From the NCBI RefSeq assembly GCF_052065755.1, contig NZ_JBQHTK010000018.1:1-64000 (forward strand): a stretch of DNA of 64,000 nt, given 5' to 3'. Every line of letters begins with the position of its first letter. Position 1 is the first letter of the stretch. A model generated the notes under the pieces. That model saw nothing but the letters and a program-made list of their open reading frames with translations. It searched no databases and was not told the DNA's origin. This DNA comes from Allocoprococcus sp004560705. GTDB lineage: Bacteria; Bacillota; Clostridia; Lachnospirales; Lachnospiraceae. Shown in pieces: positions 16,987 through 25,870 of this stretch. Made by a program: the position numbers and the translations under genes.

Positions 16987-17013
16987 AATATCAAAAGGGT
17001 GGGATGAGGAAGT

Positions 17014-17553
17014 ATGTTAAAGCCCGATACGAAAGGAGTTCTGGCTAATTCAGTAAAGGAACTTCTTAAAGATAATTCGTTTACCGATATAGGTGTTCAG
17101 GACATCGTGCGATACAGTCAAGTATCAAGAACAGCATTTTATAATCACTTTAAGGATAAATATGATTTTGTCTGCTGGATTTACAGAACAGATGCAGACA
17201 AGATTTGCAAAGGATTTACTGGTGAAAACTGGAGAAAATATCATACCAGAATTCTGGAGTATATGTTAGAGGAACGAGATTATTATATCAACGTTTCTTC
17301 TTATCGTGGGCAGAATTGTATAGAAGATTATGTGACTGATTATGCGGTGGCATGCATGGAAAGTCAATTGAAACGGGAGTTGGGAGTTTGCGAACTTTCG
17401 GAAGAAGTTATGATTTCACTTTATATGTGGAATTTGACAAGAACGACAGTAATTTTCAGGTGGATACGTTCGAAGGATAACAGAAGTCCTAAAGAAATGA
17501 CACAACTGATATGCGGTTGTATACCGGAGCCAATCAGTGCATTCTATCATTAG
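17014..17553 (+). CDS. TetR/AcrR family regulator
   Basis: A 179-residue one-domain-plus-ligand-domain regulator. The helix-turn-helix spans about residues 24-50 (DIGVQDIVRYSQVSRTAFYN then HFKDKYDFVCW), a standard TetR recognition helix. The C-terminal ligand domain resembles the short type seen in Firmicutes regulators of the DhaS/YtcD kind. It sits immediately upstream of the peptide transporter operon on the same strand, but is separated from it by a terminator. Control of that operon is plausible but inferred. Confidence 0.85.
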   Translation: MLKPDTKGVLANSVKELLKDNSFTDIGVQDIVRYSQVSRTAFYNHFKDKYDFVCWIYRTDADKICKGFTGENWRKYHTRILEYMLEERDYYINVSSYRGQNCIEDYVTDYAVACMESQLKRELGVCELSEEVMISLYMWNLTRTTVIFRWIRSKDNRSPKEMTQLICGCIPEPISAFYH

Positions 17554-17613
17554 TTTATGGGAAATATGTGAAGAGTTTCAAGAAACTGCGGATCATATTT
17601 CCCATAAACTTTT
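17554..17613 (+). terminator. Terminator after the TetR gene
   Basis: TTTATGGGAAATATG (17554-17568) pairs perfectly with CATATTTCCCATAAA (17594-17608), followed by CTTTTT. An additional inner hairpin (AGTTTC/GAAACT) lies in the loop. The remaining bases to 17799 hold the upstream region of the transporter operon, where I could not place a convincing promoter. Confidence 0.8.
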
Positions 17614-17799
17614 TATTATACACCTAATCAATGCCATAGAAGCTTTACATTTCGTGCTATTTGTTAACCTTATGAACAACAAGGAATGTTTGTAAATTCC
17701 GATTTCTATGAATTCCTTTTATAATCAAAGTGATATTTAGGTTATACTCTCGCAGAAGATGCAGACAAACTGGTGAGAGACAAAAAGGAGGATACTTTT

Positions 17800-19395
17800 A
17801 TGAAGAAAAGAATCTTAGCGATCTTTCTTGCATCGTTTATGGCAGTAGGTTTGATTGCCGGATGTGGAGGAAAGAGTGAAGAGAAGACAACAGACACAAA
17901 AGAAGAGACACAAAAGGAAGAAGCAACTGGAGAAAAAATTGAAGGCGGTTCCATTGTTCGAGCAATGCCTACAGACATTTCAAGTTTAAATATCCTATAC
18001 GAAACAGGTGATGAAGGAATGACTATGTTAAAACCTGTTTATGATCCGCTTTATATTGTTTCAAAAGATGGTGTTCGTTACTATCTTGCTGAAAGCCATG
18101 AAGTATCTGATGATGGACTTACGATTACAGTAAAGCTTCGCGACAATTTGAAATGGCATGATGGAGAGAGTATCACAACAGACGATGTACTGTGGAATTT
18201 TGAATTTCGTATGAATCCTGATAATAAATCAAGCAGTGGAACGAAAGTAAATCAGAAACCAGTTACAGTTGAAAAGATTGATGAATTGACATTTTCTGTG
18301 AAACTTCCAGAAGTTTCTGCTTCGTACGTGGCAACTCTCGGATCAATGAAACTGATTCCGAAACATGTCTATGAAGGAGAGGAAAACATAGCTTCTTCAG
18401 CATTGAACACTACACAGGGTGTTGGTTCTGGTCCATATAAAGTAAAAGAATGGAAAAAAGGCGAAAGTCTCACACTTGAAAAATTTGATGATTACTATCG
18501 CGATGTTAATCTTGATACAGTTATATTTAAAATTATGCCAAATGAAAGTGCACAGGAAATTGCATTTGAAAATGGAGAGTTGAATATTATTCGTGTATCT
18601 ACCATTGACAAGTATGAAAAATATGCTGCAAATGACAATTATGAAATGGTAACATTGGACGAAGGCAGAATCAACTACATGGGATTTAATTCGAACAGTG
18701 AATTGATGAAAAACATTGAAGCCAGAAAAGCAATTGCGACGGCTTTAGATGTTCCTGCAATTGTAGAAGGAGCATATGGTTCTGACGACATTGCCGTTCC
18801 GGCGAAAACTGTTTTCTGTGATCAGAATTTCTATTATGAAGATATTGATGGATACAAACATGATCTTGAAGAAGCAAAAAAACTGGTAAAAGAAGCCGGA
18901 CTTGAAGGAAAAACACTTCAGCTTGTTTATAACTCAAGCCGTGCAAATATGGAAGACTGTGCATTAATTATCCAGCAGCAGTTGAAAGAAGTTGGTATTA
19001 ACGTTGAAGTAACTGGTTATGAAACACAAGGATTTTTTGAAAAATTCTTCTATACTGATTTAGGAGATTGGGATTTAGGATTGAATGGTTATTCAACAAA
19101 TGGAGACAATCAGGGAGATGAGTACATGTTTAGTAATCAGGGATTTTTAAGTAAAAACTTATGTACAACTGATGAAATTGCCGATTTGTGGAATAAAGGA
19201 GATGCAACAACCGATCCAGAAGAACGTGCTCAGATTTATGCCGAATTACAGCAACAGATTAAAGATGCATATACAATGGTTCCGATCTCTGACTGCAACT
19301 TCATTTTAGCTGTAGACAAGCATCTAAAAGGATGTGATGCGATTAATGTAGTACCGGTATTCGAAGACTATACACAGCTTTACATGACAAATTAA
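17800..19395 (+). CDS. Oligopeptide ABC transporter substrate-binding lipoprotein
   Basis: A 531-residue solute-binding protein of the OppA/DppA family (SBP_bac_5). The lipoprotein signal is MKKRILAIFLASFMAVGLIA then Gly-Cys, so it is tethered to the outer face of the membrane. An acidic Lys/Glu-rich linker precedes the binding domain. Family motifs include LRDNLKWHDGESITTDDV and GSGPYKVKEW. The ATG at 17800 is chosen because AAAGGAGG lies 8 bases upstream; an upstream GTG would destroy the signal peptide. It heads an operon with two permeases, two ATPases, an amidohydrolase and a C-S lyase. Confidence 0.9.
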   Translation: MKKRILAIFLASFMAVGLIAGCGGKSEEKTTDTKEETQKEEATGEKIEGGSIVRAMPTDISSLNILYETGDEGMTMLKPVYDPLYIVSKDGVRYYLAESHEVSDDGLTITVKLRDNLKWHDGESITTDDVLWNFEFRMNPDNKSSSGTKVNQKPVTVEKIDELTFSVKLPEVSASYVATLGSMKLIPKHVYEGEENIASSALNTTQGVGSGPYKVKEWKKGESLTLEKFDDYYRDVNLDTVIFKIMPNESAQEIAFENGELNIIRVSTIDKYEKYAANDNYEMVTLDEGRINYMGFNSNSELMKNIEARKAIATALDVPAIVEGAYGSDDIAVPAKTVFCDQNFYYEDIDGYKHDLEEAKKLVKEAGLEGKTLQLVYNSSRANMEDCALIIQQQLKEVGINVEVTGYETQGFFEKFFYTDLGDWDLGLNGYSTNGDNQGDEYMFSNQGFLSKNLCTTDEIADLWNKGDATTDPEERAQIYAELQQQIKDAYTMVPISDCNFILAVDKHLKGCDAINVVPVFEDYTQLYMTN

Positions 19396-19412
19396 TAACT
19401 AATTAAAACTGT

Positions 19413-19463
19413 AAAAGAAGGGGTTGGAAGAACGGAATGTTTCTCACAGTCCCTTCTTTTTTT
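19413..19463 (+). terminator. Attenuator-like hairpin between binding protein and permeases
   Basis: AAAGAAGGGG pairs with CCCTTCTT, followed by a T-tract. Placement after the binding-protein gene would let much transcription stop there, giving more binding protein than membrane subunits, as in many Opp operons. Confidence 0.6.
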
Positions 19464-19477
19464 GAAAAGGAGACAAT

Positions 19478-20446
19478 ATGAGAAGGTATATTGTAAAAAG
19501 AATCTTGCAAATGATACCAGTAATTATACTTGTGTCAATCTTTTCGTTCATGATTATTCATTTTGCACCGGGAGATCCGATAAATATGTATATCAGGCAA
19601 GATATGACACAGCAGGAAATTGATGAGCTCCGCGTAGATTTGGGATTAGATGGCACAATCGCAGAACAGTATCTGGCATGGTTGTCAAATATTTGCAGAG
19701 GAAACTGGGGAAATTCATTGATTAATCATCAACCAGTTGCAAAACAGATTTTTGAAAAACTTCCTGCAACATTGCTTTTAATGGGGACGTCATTTGTTTT
19801 GTCAATTTTAATGTCAATTCCACTTGGTTTGGTGTCTGGAATGAAAAAAAATAAGGCTGCAGACCAGTTTATCAGCATATTTGCATATATTGGAATCTCT
19901 ATTCCCGCTTTTTGGCTTGCGTTAATGTTGATAATCATCTTTTCGCTGAACTTGCACTGGCTTCCCAGTAATGGAATGAGAACAGTAGGAAGTAATTCGG
20001 TTCTTGATATTTTGTGGCATTTAATTCTGCCCGGGATCGTATTAAGCGTAGGGAATACAGCAGTATTTACACGATATATTCGTTCTAACACCATTACTCA
20101 GTTGGAAGAAGAATATGTTCTGACAGCAAAAGCCAAAGGTGTTTCAAAAAGACGAATTATGACAGGACATGTTTTGAAAAATTGTTTGCTTCCAATTATT
20201 ACTATTGCAGGTATGAATCTTGCCAGTCTGGTTACCGGCTCCTTTATCATTGAATCAGTTTTTGGATGGCCAGGCATGGGAACTCTCGGAATGAGCGCTA
20301 TTAATTCAAGAGATTACCCAATGATCATGGGATTTACAATGTTGTCTTGTGTAATTTTGATTATAGGAAATTTCATTGCGGATTTATTATATGGGGTGGC
20401 AGATCCACGAATTAAGCAGGAGGTAAAAAAAATACATGAATCTTGA
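19478..20446 (+). CDS. Oligopeptide ABC transporter permease (OppB/DppB type)
   Basis: A 322-residue membrane permease with an N-terminal membrane helix and the DppB signature FAPGDPI near residue 30. The ATPase-contact EAA loop is present (ELEEEYVLTAKAKGVSKRRI), followed by six-helix architecture. Start ATG 19478 has AAAAGGAG upstream. It overlaps the second permease gene by 11 bases. Forms the channel with the next gene product. Confidence 0.92.
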   Translation: MRRYIVKRILQMIPVIILVSIFSFMIIHFAPGDPINMYIRQDMTQQEIDELRVDLGLDGTIAEQYLAWLSNICRGNWGNSLINHQPVAKQIFEKLPATLLLMGTSFVLSILMSIPLGLVSGMKKNKAADQFISIFAYIGISIPAFWLALMLIIIFSLNLHWLPSNGMRTVGSNSVLDILWHLILPGIVLSVGNTAVFTRYIRSNTITQLEEEYVLTAKAKGVSKRRIMTGHVLKNCLLPIITIAGMNLASLVTGSFIIESVFGWPGMGTLGMSAINSRDYPMIMGFTMLSCVILIIGNFIADLLYGVADPRIKQEVKKIHES

Positions 20447-21374
20447 TAATGATAAAATAATATTGGAGGAAATAGAAAAAGAAGATGCATTTGATCCTGC
20501 AAATCGTGAAAATAAAGTGCAAGATGAAATTTATGAGAGAGGCATCTTCTATAATCTTCTGATGAGTTTAAAAGAAAACAAATTGGCAATCATCTGTTTG
20601 ATTATTTTAATTATTATTATAATTGCCTCACTTCTTGCACCACTTTCCCCATATGATCCAGATGCAATGGATTTAAGGAGTAAGCTTTTACTGCCAAATA
20701 AAGAACATTTCTTTGGTACAGATAATTTAGGGCGAGATTACTTTACGCGCGCTTTGTATGGGGGGCGTGTATCATTGACTGTGGGGTTTTTCTCGATGTT
20801 GGTTTCAGTCATAGTGGGAACCATATATGGAACTATAAGTGGATATATAGGTGGTACAATAGACAATTTAATGATGCGTGCAGTAGATATTTTCATGTCT
20901 GTTCCAAGTTTTCTCCTGATTATCATAATTAATTCATTCCTTTCGCCAAGTATGTTTACTATGGTTGTTATTATTGGTATGTTCTCATGGATGGGAGTTG
21001 CCAGAATCGTACGTGCGGAGACAATGTCTTTAAAAGAAAGAGACTTTGTTCTTGCTGCTAAAAATATGGGGGCAGGAAATATGGAAATTATGCTCATACA
21101 TATTATTCCCAATATGATACCATCGATTATAGTTGCCGCAAGTATAAGTATAGCTAGAGCCATTTTAACAGAGTCTTCTTTGAGTTTTCTTGGATTCGGA
21201 GTAAAACTTCCGATGTCTTCCTGGGGGAGTATGCTTCAGAATGCGCAATCTCAGATTATGGATGTGCCAACATTAGCCTTGTTCCCAGGAGCATTAATAT
21301 TATTAACAGTACTTAGTTTTAATGTCCTTGGAGATGTTTTACGAAACGCATTAGAACCTAAAATGGTAAAATAA
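20436..21374 (+). CDS. Oligopeptide ABC transporter permease (OppC/DppC type)
   Basis: A 312-residue permease with an acidic N-terminal tail and the first membrane helix LAIICLIILIIIIIASLLAP. It has the DppC signature HFFGTDNLGRDYFTRALYGG and the EAA loop SLKERDFVLAAKNMGAGNMEI. It overlaps the previous gene and precedes the amidohydrolase by 12 bases. Heterodimerises with the OppB-type subunit. Confidence 0.92.
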   Translation: MNLDNDKIILEEIEKEDAFDPANRENKVQDEIYERGIFYNLLMSLKENKLAIICLIILIIIIIASLLAPLSPYDPDAMDLRSKLLLPNKEHFFGTDNLGRDYFTRALYGGRVSLTVGFFSMLVSVIVGTIYGTISGYIGGTIDNLMMRAVDIFMSVPSFLLIIIINSFLSPSMFTMVVIIGMFSWMGVARIVRAETMSLKERDFVLAAKNMGAGNMEIMLIHIIPNMIPSIIVAASISIARAILTESSLSFLGFGVKLPMSSWGSMLQNAQSQIMDVPTLALFPGALILLTVLSFNVLGDVLRNALEPKMVK

Positions 21375-21386
21375 AGGAGTAAAAAT

Positions 21387-22562
21387 ATGACGGATAAAGA
21401 GTTGCAGGAATATGTTGTAAAAATGCGCAGACATTTTCACAAATATCCGGAACTTGGACTAAAAGAAGAAAAGACAAGTGCAAGAATACAAAAAGAGTTG
21501 GAAGAATTTGGATATAATGTCAAAAGATTTCAAAAGTGCCCTACAGGAATTATTGCTGAGATCCATGGCAGAAAACCCGGAAATAATATTGTAGCACTCC
21601 GGGCAGACATGGATGCTTTACCAATACAGGAGGAAAGCGGTGAATCTTTTTCTTCGAAAAATGCAGGTGTTATGCATGCATGTGGACATGATGCACATGT
21701 CGCTATGCTTTTGGGAGCTGCCCGATTGTTAGCAGAGGCGGCAGATGATTTTGGCGGTACAGTTCGCCTTTTATTTGAACCGGCAGAAGAATTTGCCGGG
21801 GCCGGAAAACAGATGTTGGCTGAAGGTGCTTTAGACGGGGTTGAAACAGCTTTTGCGATTCATGTTCAAGAAGGAATTCCTACGGGGAAAATCCGGGTAC
21901 AAGAGGGGATTTGTATGGCTGGAGCAGGGTTCTTTTCACTTACTGTTAAAGGAAAAGGCGGACACGGTTCAGCGCCAGACTGTGGTATTGATGTGATTCC
22001 GGCGGCATCAGCTATTGTAATGAACTTACAGACGATTATAAGCAGAGAAATAAGTCCACTAGACTCGGCAGTTGTATCTGTTGGAACGTTTCATGCTGGA
22101 ACAAAAGCAAATATTATTGCAGATGAAGCGCAACTTACAGGATCTTTAAGATATTACAGCAAGAAAATTCAAGAGCAGTTGCCGGTGGCTGTAAGACGTG
22201 TAGTTGAGTCTACTGCTGCTGCTTATCGTGTTCAGACAGATTTAATTTGCCAGTGTGGTCTGCCGCCGGTAATCAATGATGCAAATTGCAGTCGTTTGGC
22301 AACAGAGTGTGCAGTTGCGTTAATGGGACACAAATGTCTTTATGAGGGAAATCCTTCCACAGGTTCTGATGATTTTGCCTATTATCTGGAAAAAGTTCCA
22401 GGTGTATATGCGTTTTTAGGAGTTGGAAATGAATCGGAAGAAGAACGAAGTCCGGCACATAGCAGTGGCTTCAAAATTGACGAAAGTATGCTGTATTTTG
22501 GAGCACGCATGTATACAGAATATGCATTGCGTTATTTGAAAGGGAGAAATTCAGATGAATAA
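21387..22562 (+). CDS. M20 family amidohydrolase (hippurate/N-acyl amino acid hydrolase type)
   Basis: A 391-residue metallo-amidohydrolase. Motifs are MRRHFHKYPELGL, VALRADMDALPI, MHACGHDAHVAMLLGAA (metal-binding Cys and His), EPAEEFAGAGKQM (catalytic Glu) and a C-terminal GSDDFAYYLEKVPG. It has no signal peptide, so it acts in the cytoplasm. It lies between the permease and ATPase genes of the peptide transporter, so its substrate is most likely the imported compound: an N-acyl amino acid, a capped dipeptide or an amide-linked conjugate. Confidence 0.9.
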   Translation: MTDKELQEYVVKMRRHFHKYPELGLKEEKTSARIQKELEEFGYNVKRFQKCPTGIIAEIHGRKPGNNIVALRADMDALPIQEESGESFSSKNAGVMHACGHDAHVAMLLGAARLLAEAADDFGGTVRLLFEPAEEFAGAGKQMLAEGALDGVETAFAIHVQEGIPTGKIRVQEGICMAGAGFFSLTVKGKGGHGSAPDCGIDVIPAASAIVMNLQTIISREISPLDSAVVSVGTFHAGTKANIIADEAQLTGSLRYYSKKIQEQLPVAVRRVVESTAAAYRVQTDLICQCGLPPVINDANCSRLATECAVALMGHKCLYEGNPSTGSDDFAYYLEKVPGVYAFLGVGNESEEERSPAHSSGFKIDESMLYFGARMYTEYALRYLKGRNSDE

Positions 22563-23583
22563 TTTAATTGAGGTGAAAAATCTGTGTGTCTCATATCAGA
22601 CTTATGCGGGCGAGGTGAAATCTGTCAGGGGTGTTAACTTTACGGTAGAAGAAGGAGAAACTCTTGCAATAGTAGGAGAATCCGGGTGTGGAAAAACAGT
22701 AACAGCCAAGACGATCATGGGACTGATCCAGTCACCTGGTATAGTGAAAGAAGGCAGTGAAATTATTTATGCGGGTAAGAATCTGATAGGGCAGTCTGAA
22801 AGAGAATGGGAATCTTATCGTGGTGGAGAATGTGCCATGATTTTCCAGGATGCTTTGGCAGCTTTGAATCCAACCATGTCCGTTGGAAAGCAGATAGCAG
22901 AAAATCTTATCATACATAAAAAAATGAAAAAAAAGGATGCGATGAAGAAAGCAGTTGAACTTCTTGGAAAAGTTGGAATCCCGGAGCCTGAAAAGAGAAT
23001 AAAGCAGTATCCACATGAATTTTCGGGAGGAATGAGACAACGAGTTATGATAGCAATTGCTCTCGCATGCAGTCCGAAACTGTTAATTGCAGATGAACCA
23101 ACCACTGCGTTAGATGTGACGATACAGGCACAGATTTTGGAATTGTTGAAAGAATTGCAAAAAGAACTAAAAACATCTATAATATTAATTACGCATGATT
23201 TAGGGGTCGTAGCAGATATGGCAGACCATATTGCTGTCATGTATTCTGGAAAAATTGTTGAAAAGGGATGTGGACGAGATATTTTTTATCATCCGAGACA
23301 TCCATATACATGGAGTCTTCTAAATGCGGTTCCAAGACTGGATGGAGATCGAAAGAAGAATCTAGTATCTATTGAGGGCACTCCACCAGATCTTCTTCTT
23401 CCGATTAAAGGATGTGCATTTGCAGACAGATGTCCGTACTGTATGAATATCTGTACAAGACAGGAACCACCGGTATTTCAGTTTGATGGAAATCATAAGG
23501 CATCTTGTTGGTTACATCATGAAAAAGGAAAAAAAGAATGTCCATTTGAGACGGGAGGCGCATTATGTGTGGAAAAAGCATAA
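22555..23583 (+). CDS. Oligopeptide ABC transporter ATPase (OppD/DppD type)
   Basis: A 342-residue ABC ATPase. Walker A is GESGCGKTVTAK, the Q-loop region MIFQDALAALNPTMSVG, the signature FSGGMRQRVMIAIALA, Walker B LLIADEPTTALDVT and the H-loop ITHDLGVVA. The C-terminal OppD domain carries a four-Cys cluster (GCAFADRCPYCMNICTRQ) that binds an Fe-S cluster in studied homologues. Start ATG 22555 overlaps the amidohydrolase end. Confidence 0.92.
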   Translation: MNNLIEVKNLCVSYQTYAGEVKSVRGVNFTVEEGETLAIVGESGCGKTVTAKTIMGLIQSPGIVKEGSEIIYAGKNLIGQSEREWESYRGGECAMIFQDALAALNPTMSVGKQIAENLIIHKKMKKKDAMKKAVELLGKVGIPEPEKRIKQYPHEFSGGMRQRVMIAIALACSPKLLIADEPTTALDVTIQAQILELLKELQKELKTSIILITHDLGVVADMADHIAVMYSGKIVEKGCGRDIFYHPRHPYTWSLLNAVPRLDGDRKKNLVSIEGTPPDLLLPIKGCAFADRCPYCMNICTRQEPPVFQFDGNHKASCWLHHEKGKKECPFETGGALCVEKA

Positions 23584-24551
23584 AAATGGAACCAGTCCTT
23601 AAAGTATCCCATTTGAAAAAATATTTTCCTATGGGGAATAATCAGATATTGAAAGCAGTTGATGATGTTTCGTTCGAAATATATCAGGGAAAAACCCTTG
23701 GGTTGGTAGGGGAGTCGGGATGTGGAAAAACAACCTGTGGGCGAACCTGTACAGGTTTATATTCCCGTACCGGAGGACAAGTGTTATTTAAAGGACAGGA
23801 TGTCCATGAGATGCGTGGAAAAGACAGGAAAGATTTTACCAAAAAAGTACAAACAATTTTTCAGGATCCATATGCTTCTCTAGATCCACGTATGAAAGTG
23901 AACGACATTATAGCAGAAGGAATGCGGATTCATCATATGGCTTCCAAAAAGGAAGAACGGGAAATAGTACAGGAATTGTTAAGACAGGTAGGTCTTCAAA
24001 GTGAGCATGCAAACAGATACATTCACGAATTTTCCGGCGGACAGCGTCAAAGGATTGGAATTGCAAGAGCATTAGCAATTCATCCGGAATTTCTGGTATG
24101 TGATGAACCTATTTCTGCACTGGATGTTTCTATTCAGGCACAAATTGTAAATTTACTTCGGGAAATGCAGGATAAAATGGGGCTTACATATTTATTTGTA
24201 GCACATGATCTTTCTATGGTGAGACATATTTCAGATCAGGTTGCTGTAATGTATCTGGGTAAAATTGTAGAATTAACATCTTCAGATGAATTATACTCAC
24301 ATCCTGTCCATCCATATACACAGGCGCTTTTGTCTGCAATTCCGATACCTGATCCTGATGTAGAAGCAACACGAGAACGTATTGTTTTAAAAGGCGATGT
24401 GCCTAGTCCGATTTCACCCCCAAAAGGATGCCGTTTCCGAGGAAGATGCAAGTATGCAACTGCCAAATGCGGGGAAATCGAACCTGAAATGAAACAGATT
24501 GGAACGGGTCATTTTGTGGCCTGCCATTTGTATAACAAGGAGGATGCATAA
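23565..24551 (+). CDS. Oligopeptide ABC transporter ATPase (OppF/DppF type)
   Basis: A 328-residue ABC ATPase, partner of the OppD-type subunit. It shows Walker A GESGCGKTTCGR, the Q-loop FQDPYASLDPRMKV, signature FSGGQRQRIGIARALA, Walker B FLVCDEPISALDVS and the C-terminal Cys cluster GCRFRGRCKYATAKC. It overlaps the previous gene by 19 bases, with GGGAGG positioned for ATG 23565. The OppF signature around SLDPRM is clear. Confidence 0.92.
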   Translation: MCGKSIKMEPVLKVSHLKKYFPMGNNQILKAVDDVSFEIYQGKTLGLVGESGCGKTTCGRTCTGLYSRTGGQVLFKGQDVHEMRGKDRKDFTKKVQTIFQDPYASLDPRMKVNDIIAEGMRIHHMASKKEEREIVQELLRQVGLQSEHANRYIHEFSGGQRQRIGIARALAIHPEFLVCDEPISALDVSIQAQIVNLLREMQDKMGLTYLFVAHDLSMVRHISDQVAVMYLGKIVELTSSDELYSHPVHPYTQALLSAIPIPDPDVEATRERIVLKGDVPSPISPPKGCRFRGRCKYATAKCGEIEPEMKQIGTGHFVACHLYNKEDA

Positions 24552-24554
24552 ATA

Positions 24555-25760
24555 ATGAAGTATGATTTTACAACAATTATGGATCGTTTAGGAAAGGATG
24601 CCATAGCAGTTGATGTGCCGGAAAAATCCCCGGCATTCGGACCTCGTGATGAGGGGTTTGATTTTATCCCCATGTGGGTAGCGGATATGAATTTCGCGAC
24701 CGTCCCGACTGTGCAGGAAGCAATCAGCGAGCGACTTTCGCATCCGGCATTTGGATATTTTTCAACAAGAGAAGAGTACTATCAGGCGATCATCAACTGG
24801 CAGGAGACACGGAACCATGTCACTGGTCTCACGAAGGAATGTATCGGATACGAGAATGGTGTACTTGGCGGACTTGTCTCAGCGCTAAATGCATTTGCAG
24901 CTCCCGGAGACAGTGTTCTGGTACACAGTCCGACTTATATCGGGTTCACAGGAAGTATTACCAATGCCGGATACAAGATCGTCCTCAGTGAGCTCAAACG
25001 TGATGCAGAAGGAATCTGGCGAATGGATTATGACGACATGGATCAGAAGATCAAGAAGAATAAGATCCACGTTGCGGTCTTCTGCAATCCGCATAATCCG
25101 ACCGGAAGAGTATGGGAGCGCGAAGAGCTGGAAAAAGCAATGGAAGTGTATCGGAAGAATGACTGTATCGTGATTTCAGATGAAATCTGGTCCGATATCA
25201 TTTTAAATGGAAATCATCATACTCCGCTGCAGTCGGTCAGCGAAGATGCAAGAAATCGTACAATGGCACTTTACGCACCGAGCAAGACATTTAATCTGGC
25301 GGGACTGATTGGAAGCTATCATATTATTTATAATTCTTATCTGCGTGACCGCGTACGCGCCTGCAGCAGTAAGTGCCATTATAATTCCATGAATGTATTG
25401 TCCATGTATGCTCTGATGGGAGCTTACAGACCGGAAGGTATGGAATGGGTCGATGAACTGCGGGAAGTATTGTCCGGAAATGTGAACTACGCATATGATT
25501 ATATTCTGGAACATTTTGATGGCGTGACGTTAAGCAAGCCGCAGGGAACCTATATGTTGTTCCTGGACTGCACCGAGTGGTGCGAAAAAAATGGCAAGAC
25601 GATGGATGAGCTACTGAAAGCGGGATATCGTGTAGGTGTCGGCTGGCAGGATGGAAGACCGTTTCACGGAGAACATTCGATCCGAATGAATTTGGCGCTT
25701 CCGTTTACAAGGGTGCAGGAGGCGTTTGAACGATTGGATAAGTATGTTTTCAATCCATAA
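24555..25760 (+). CDS. MalY/PatB family PLP-dependent C-S lyase / aminotransferase
   Basis: A 401-residue fold-type I PLP enzyme. It has the MalY/PatB-type N-terminus (MWVADMNFATVPTVQEAI), FCNPHNPTGRVW, VISDEIWSDIIL and the PLP-lysine motif APSKTFNLAGL. Relatives such as MalY and PatB cleave cystathionine or cysteine S-conjugates to thiol, pyruvate and ammonia. It follows the OppF-type gene by 3 bases with AAGGAGG, so it is the last gene of the transporter operon. In context it may cleave imported cysteine-containing peptides or conjugates. Base composition is somewhat richer in GC than the transporter genes, suggesting a different origin. Confidence 0.88.
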   Translation: MKYDFTTIMDRLGKDAIAVDVPEKSPAFGPRDEGFDFIPMWVADMNFATVPTVQEAISERLSHPAFGYFSTREEYYQAIINWQETRNHVTGLTKECIGYENGVLGGLVSALNAFAAPGDSVLVHSPTYIGFTGSITNAGYKIVLSELKRDAEGIWRMDYDDMDQKIKKNKIHVAVFCNPHNPTGRVWEREELEKAMEVYRKNDCIVISDEIWSDIILNGNHHTPLQSVSEDARNRTMALYAPSKTFNLAGLIGSYHIIYNSYLRDRVRACSSKCHYNSMNVLSMYALMGAYRPEGMEWVDELREVLSGNVNYAYDYILEHFDGVTLSKPQGTYMLFLDCTEWCEKNGKTMDELLKAGYRVGVGWQDGRPFHGEHSIRMNLALPFTRVQEAFERLDKYVFNP

Positions 25761-25784
25761 ACTTATTTAGGGATGAAACTTCGA

Positions 25785-25813
25785 TTGTTTTTCCCCATTC
25801 CGCATGGTATAAT
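25785..25813 (+). promoter_or_regulatory. SigA promoter of the alcohol dehydrogenase gene
   Basis: TTGTTT (25785-25790), a 17-base spacer and consensus TATAAT (25808-25813) lie 57 bases upstream of the start codon. Confidence 0.7.
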
Positions 25814-25870
25814 TTTCTGACAGAAAAGGAAACTTTTCAGACTTTTGATGATGAAGATAAAGGAGAATGT

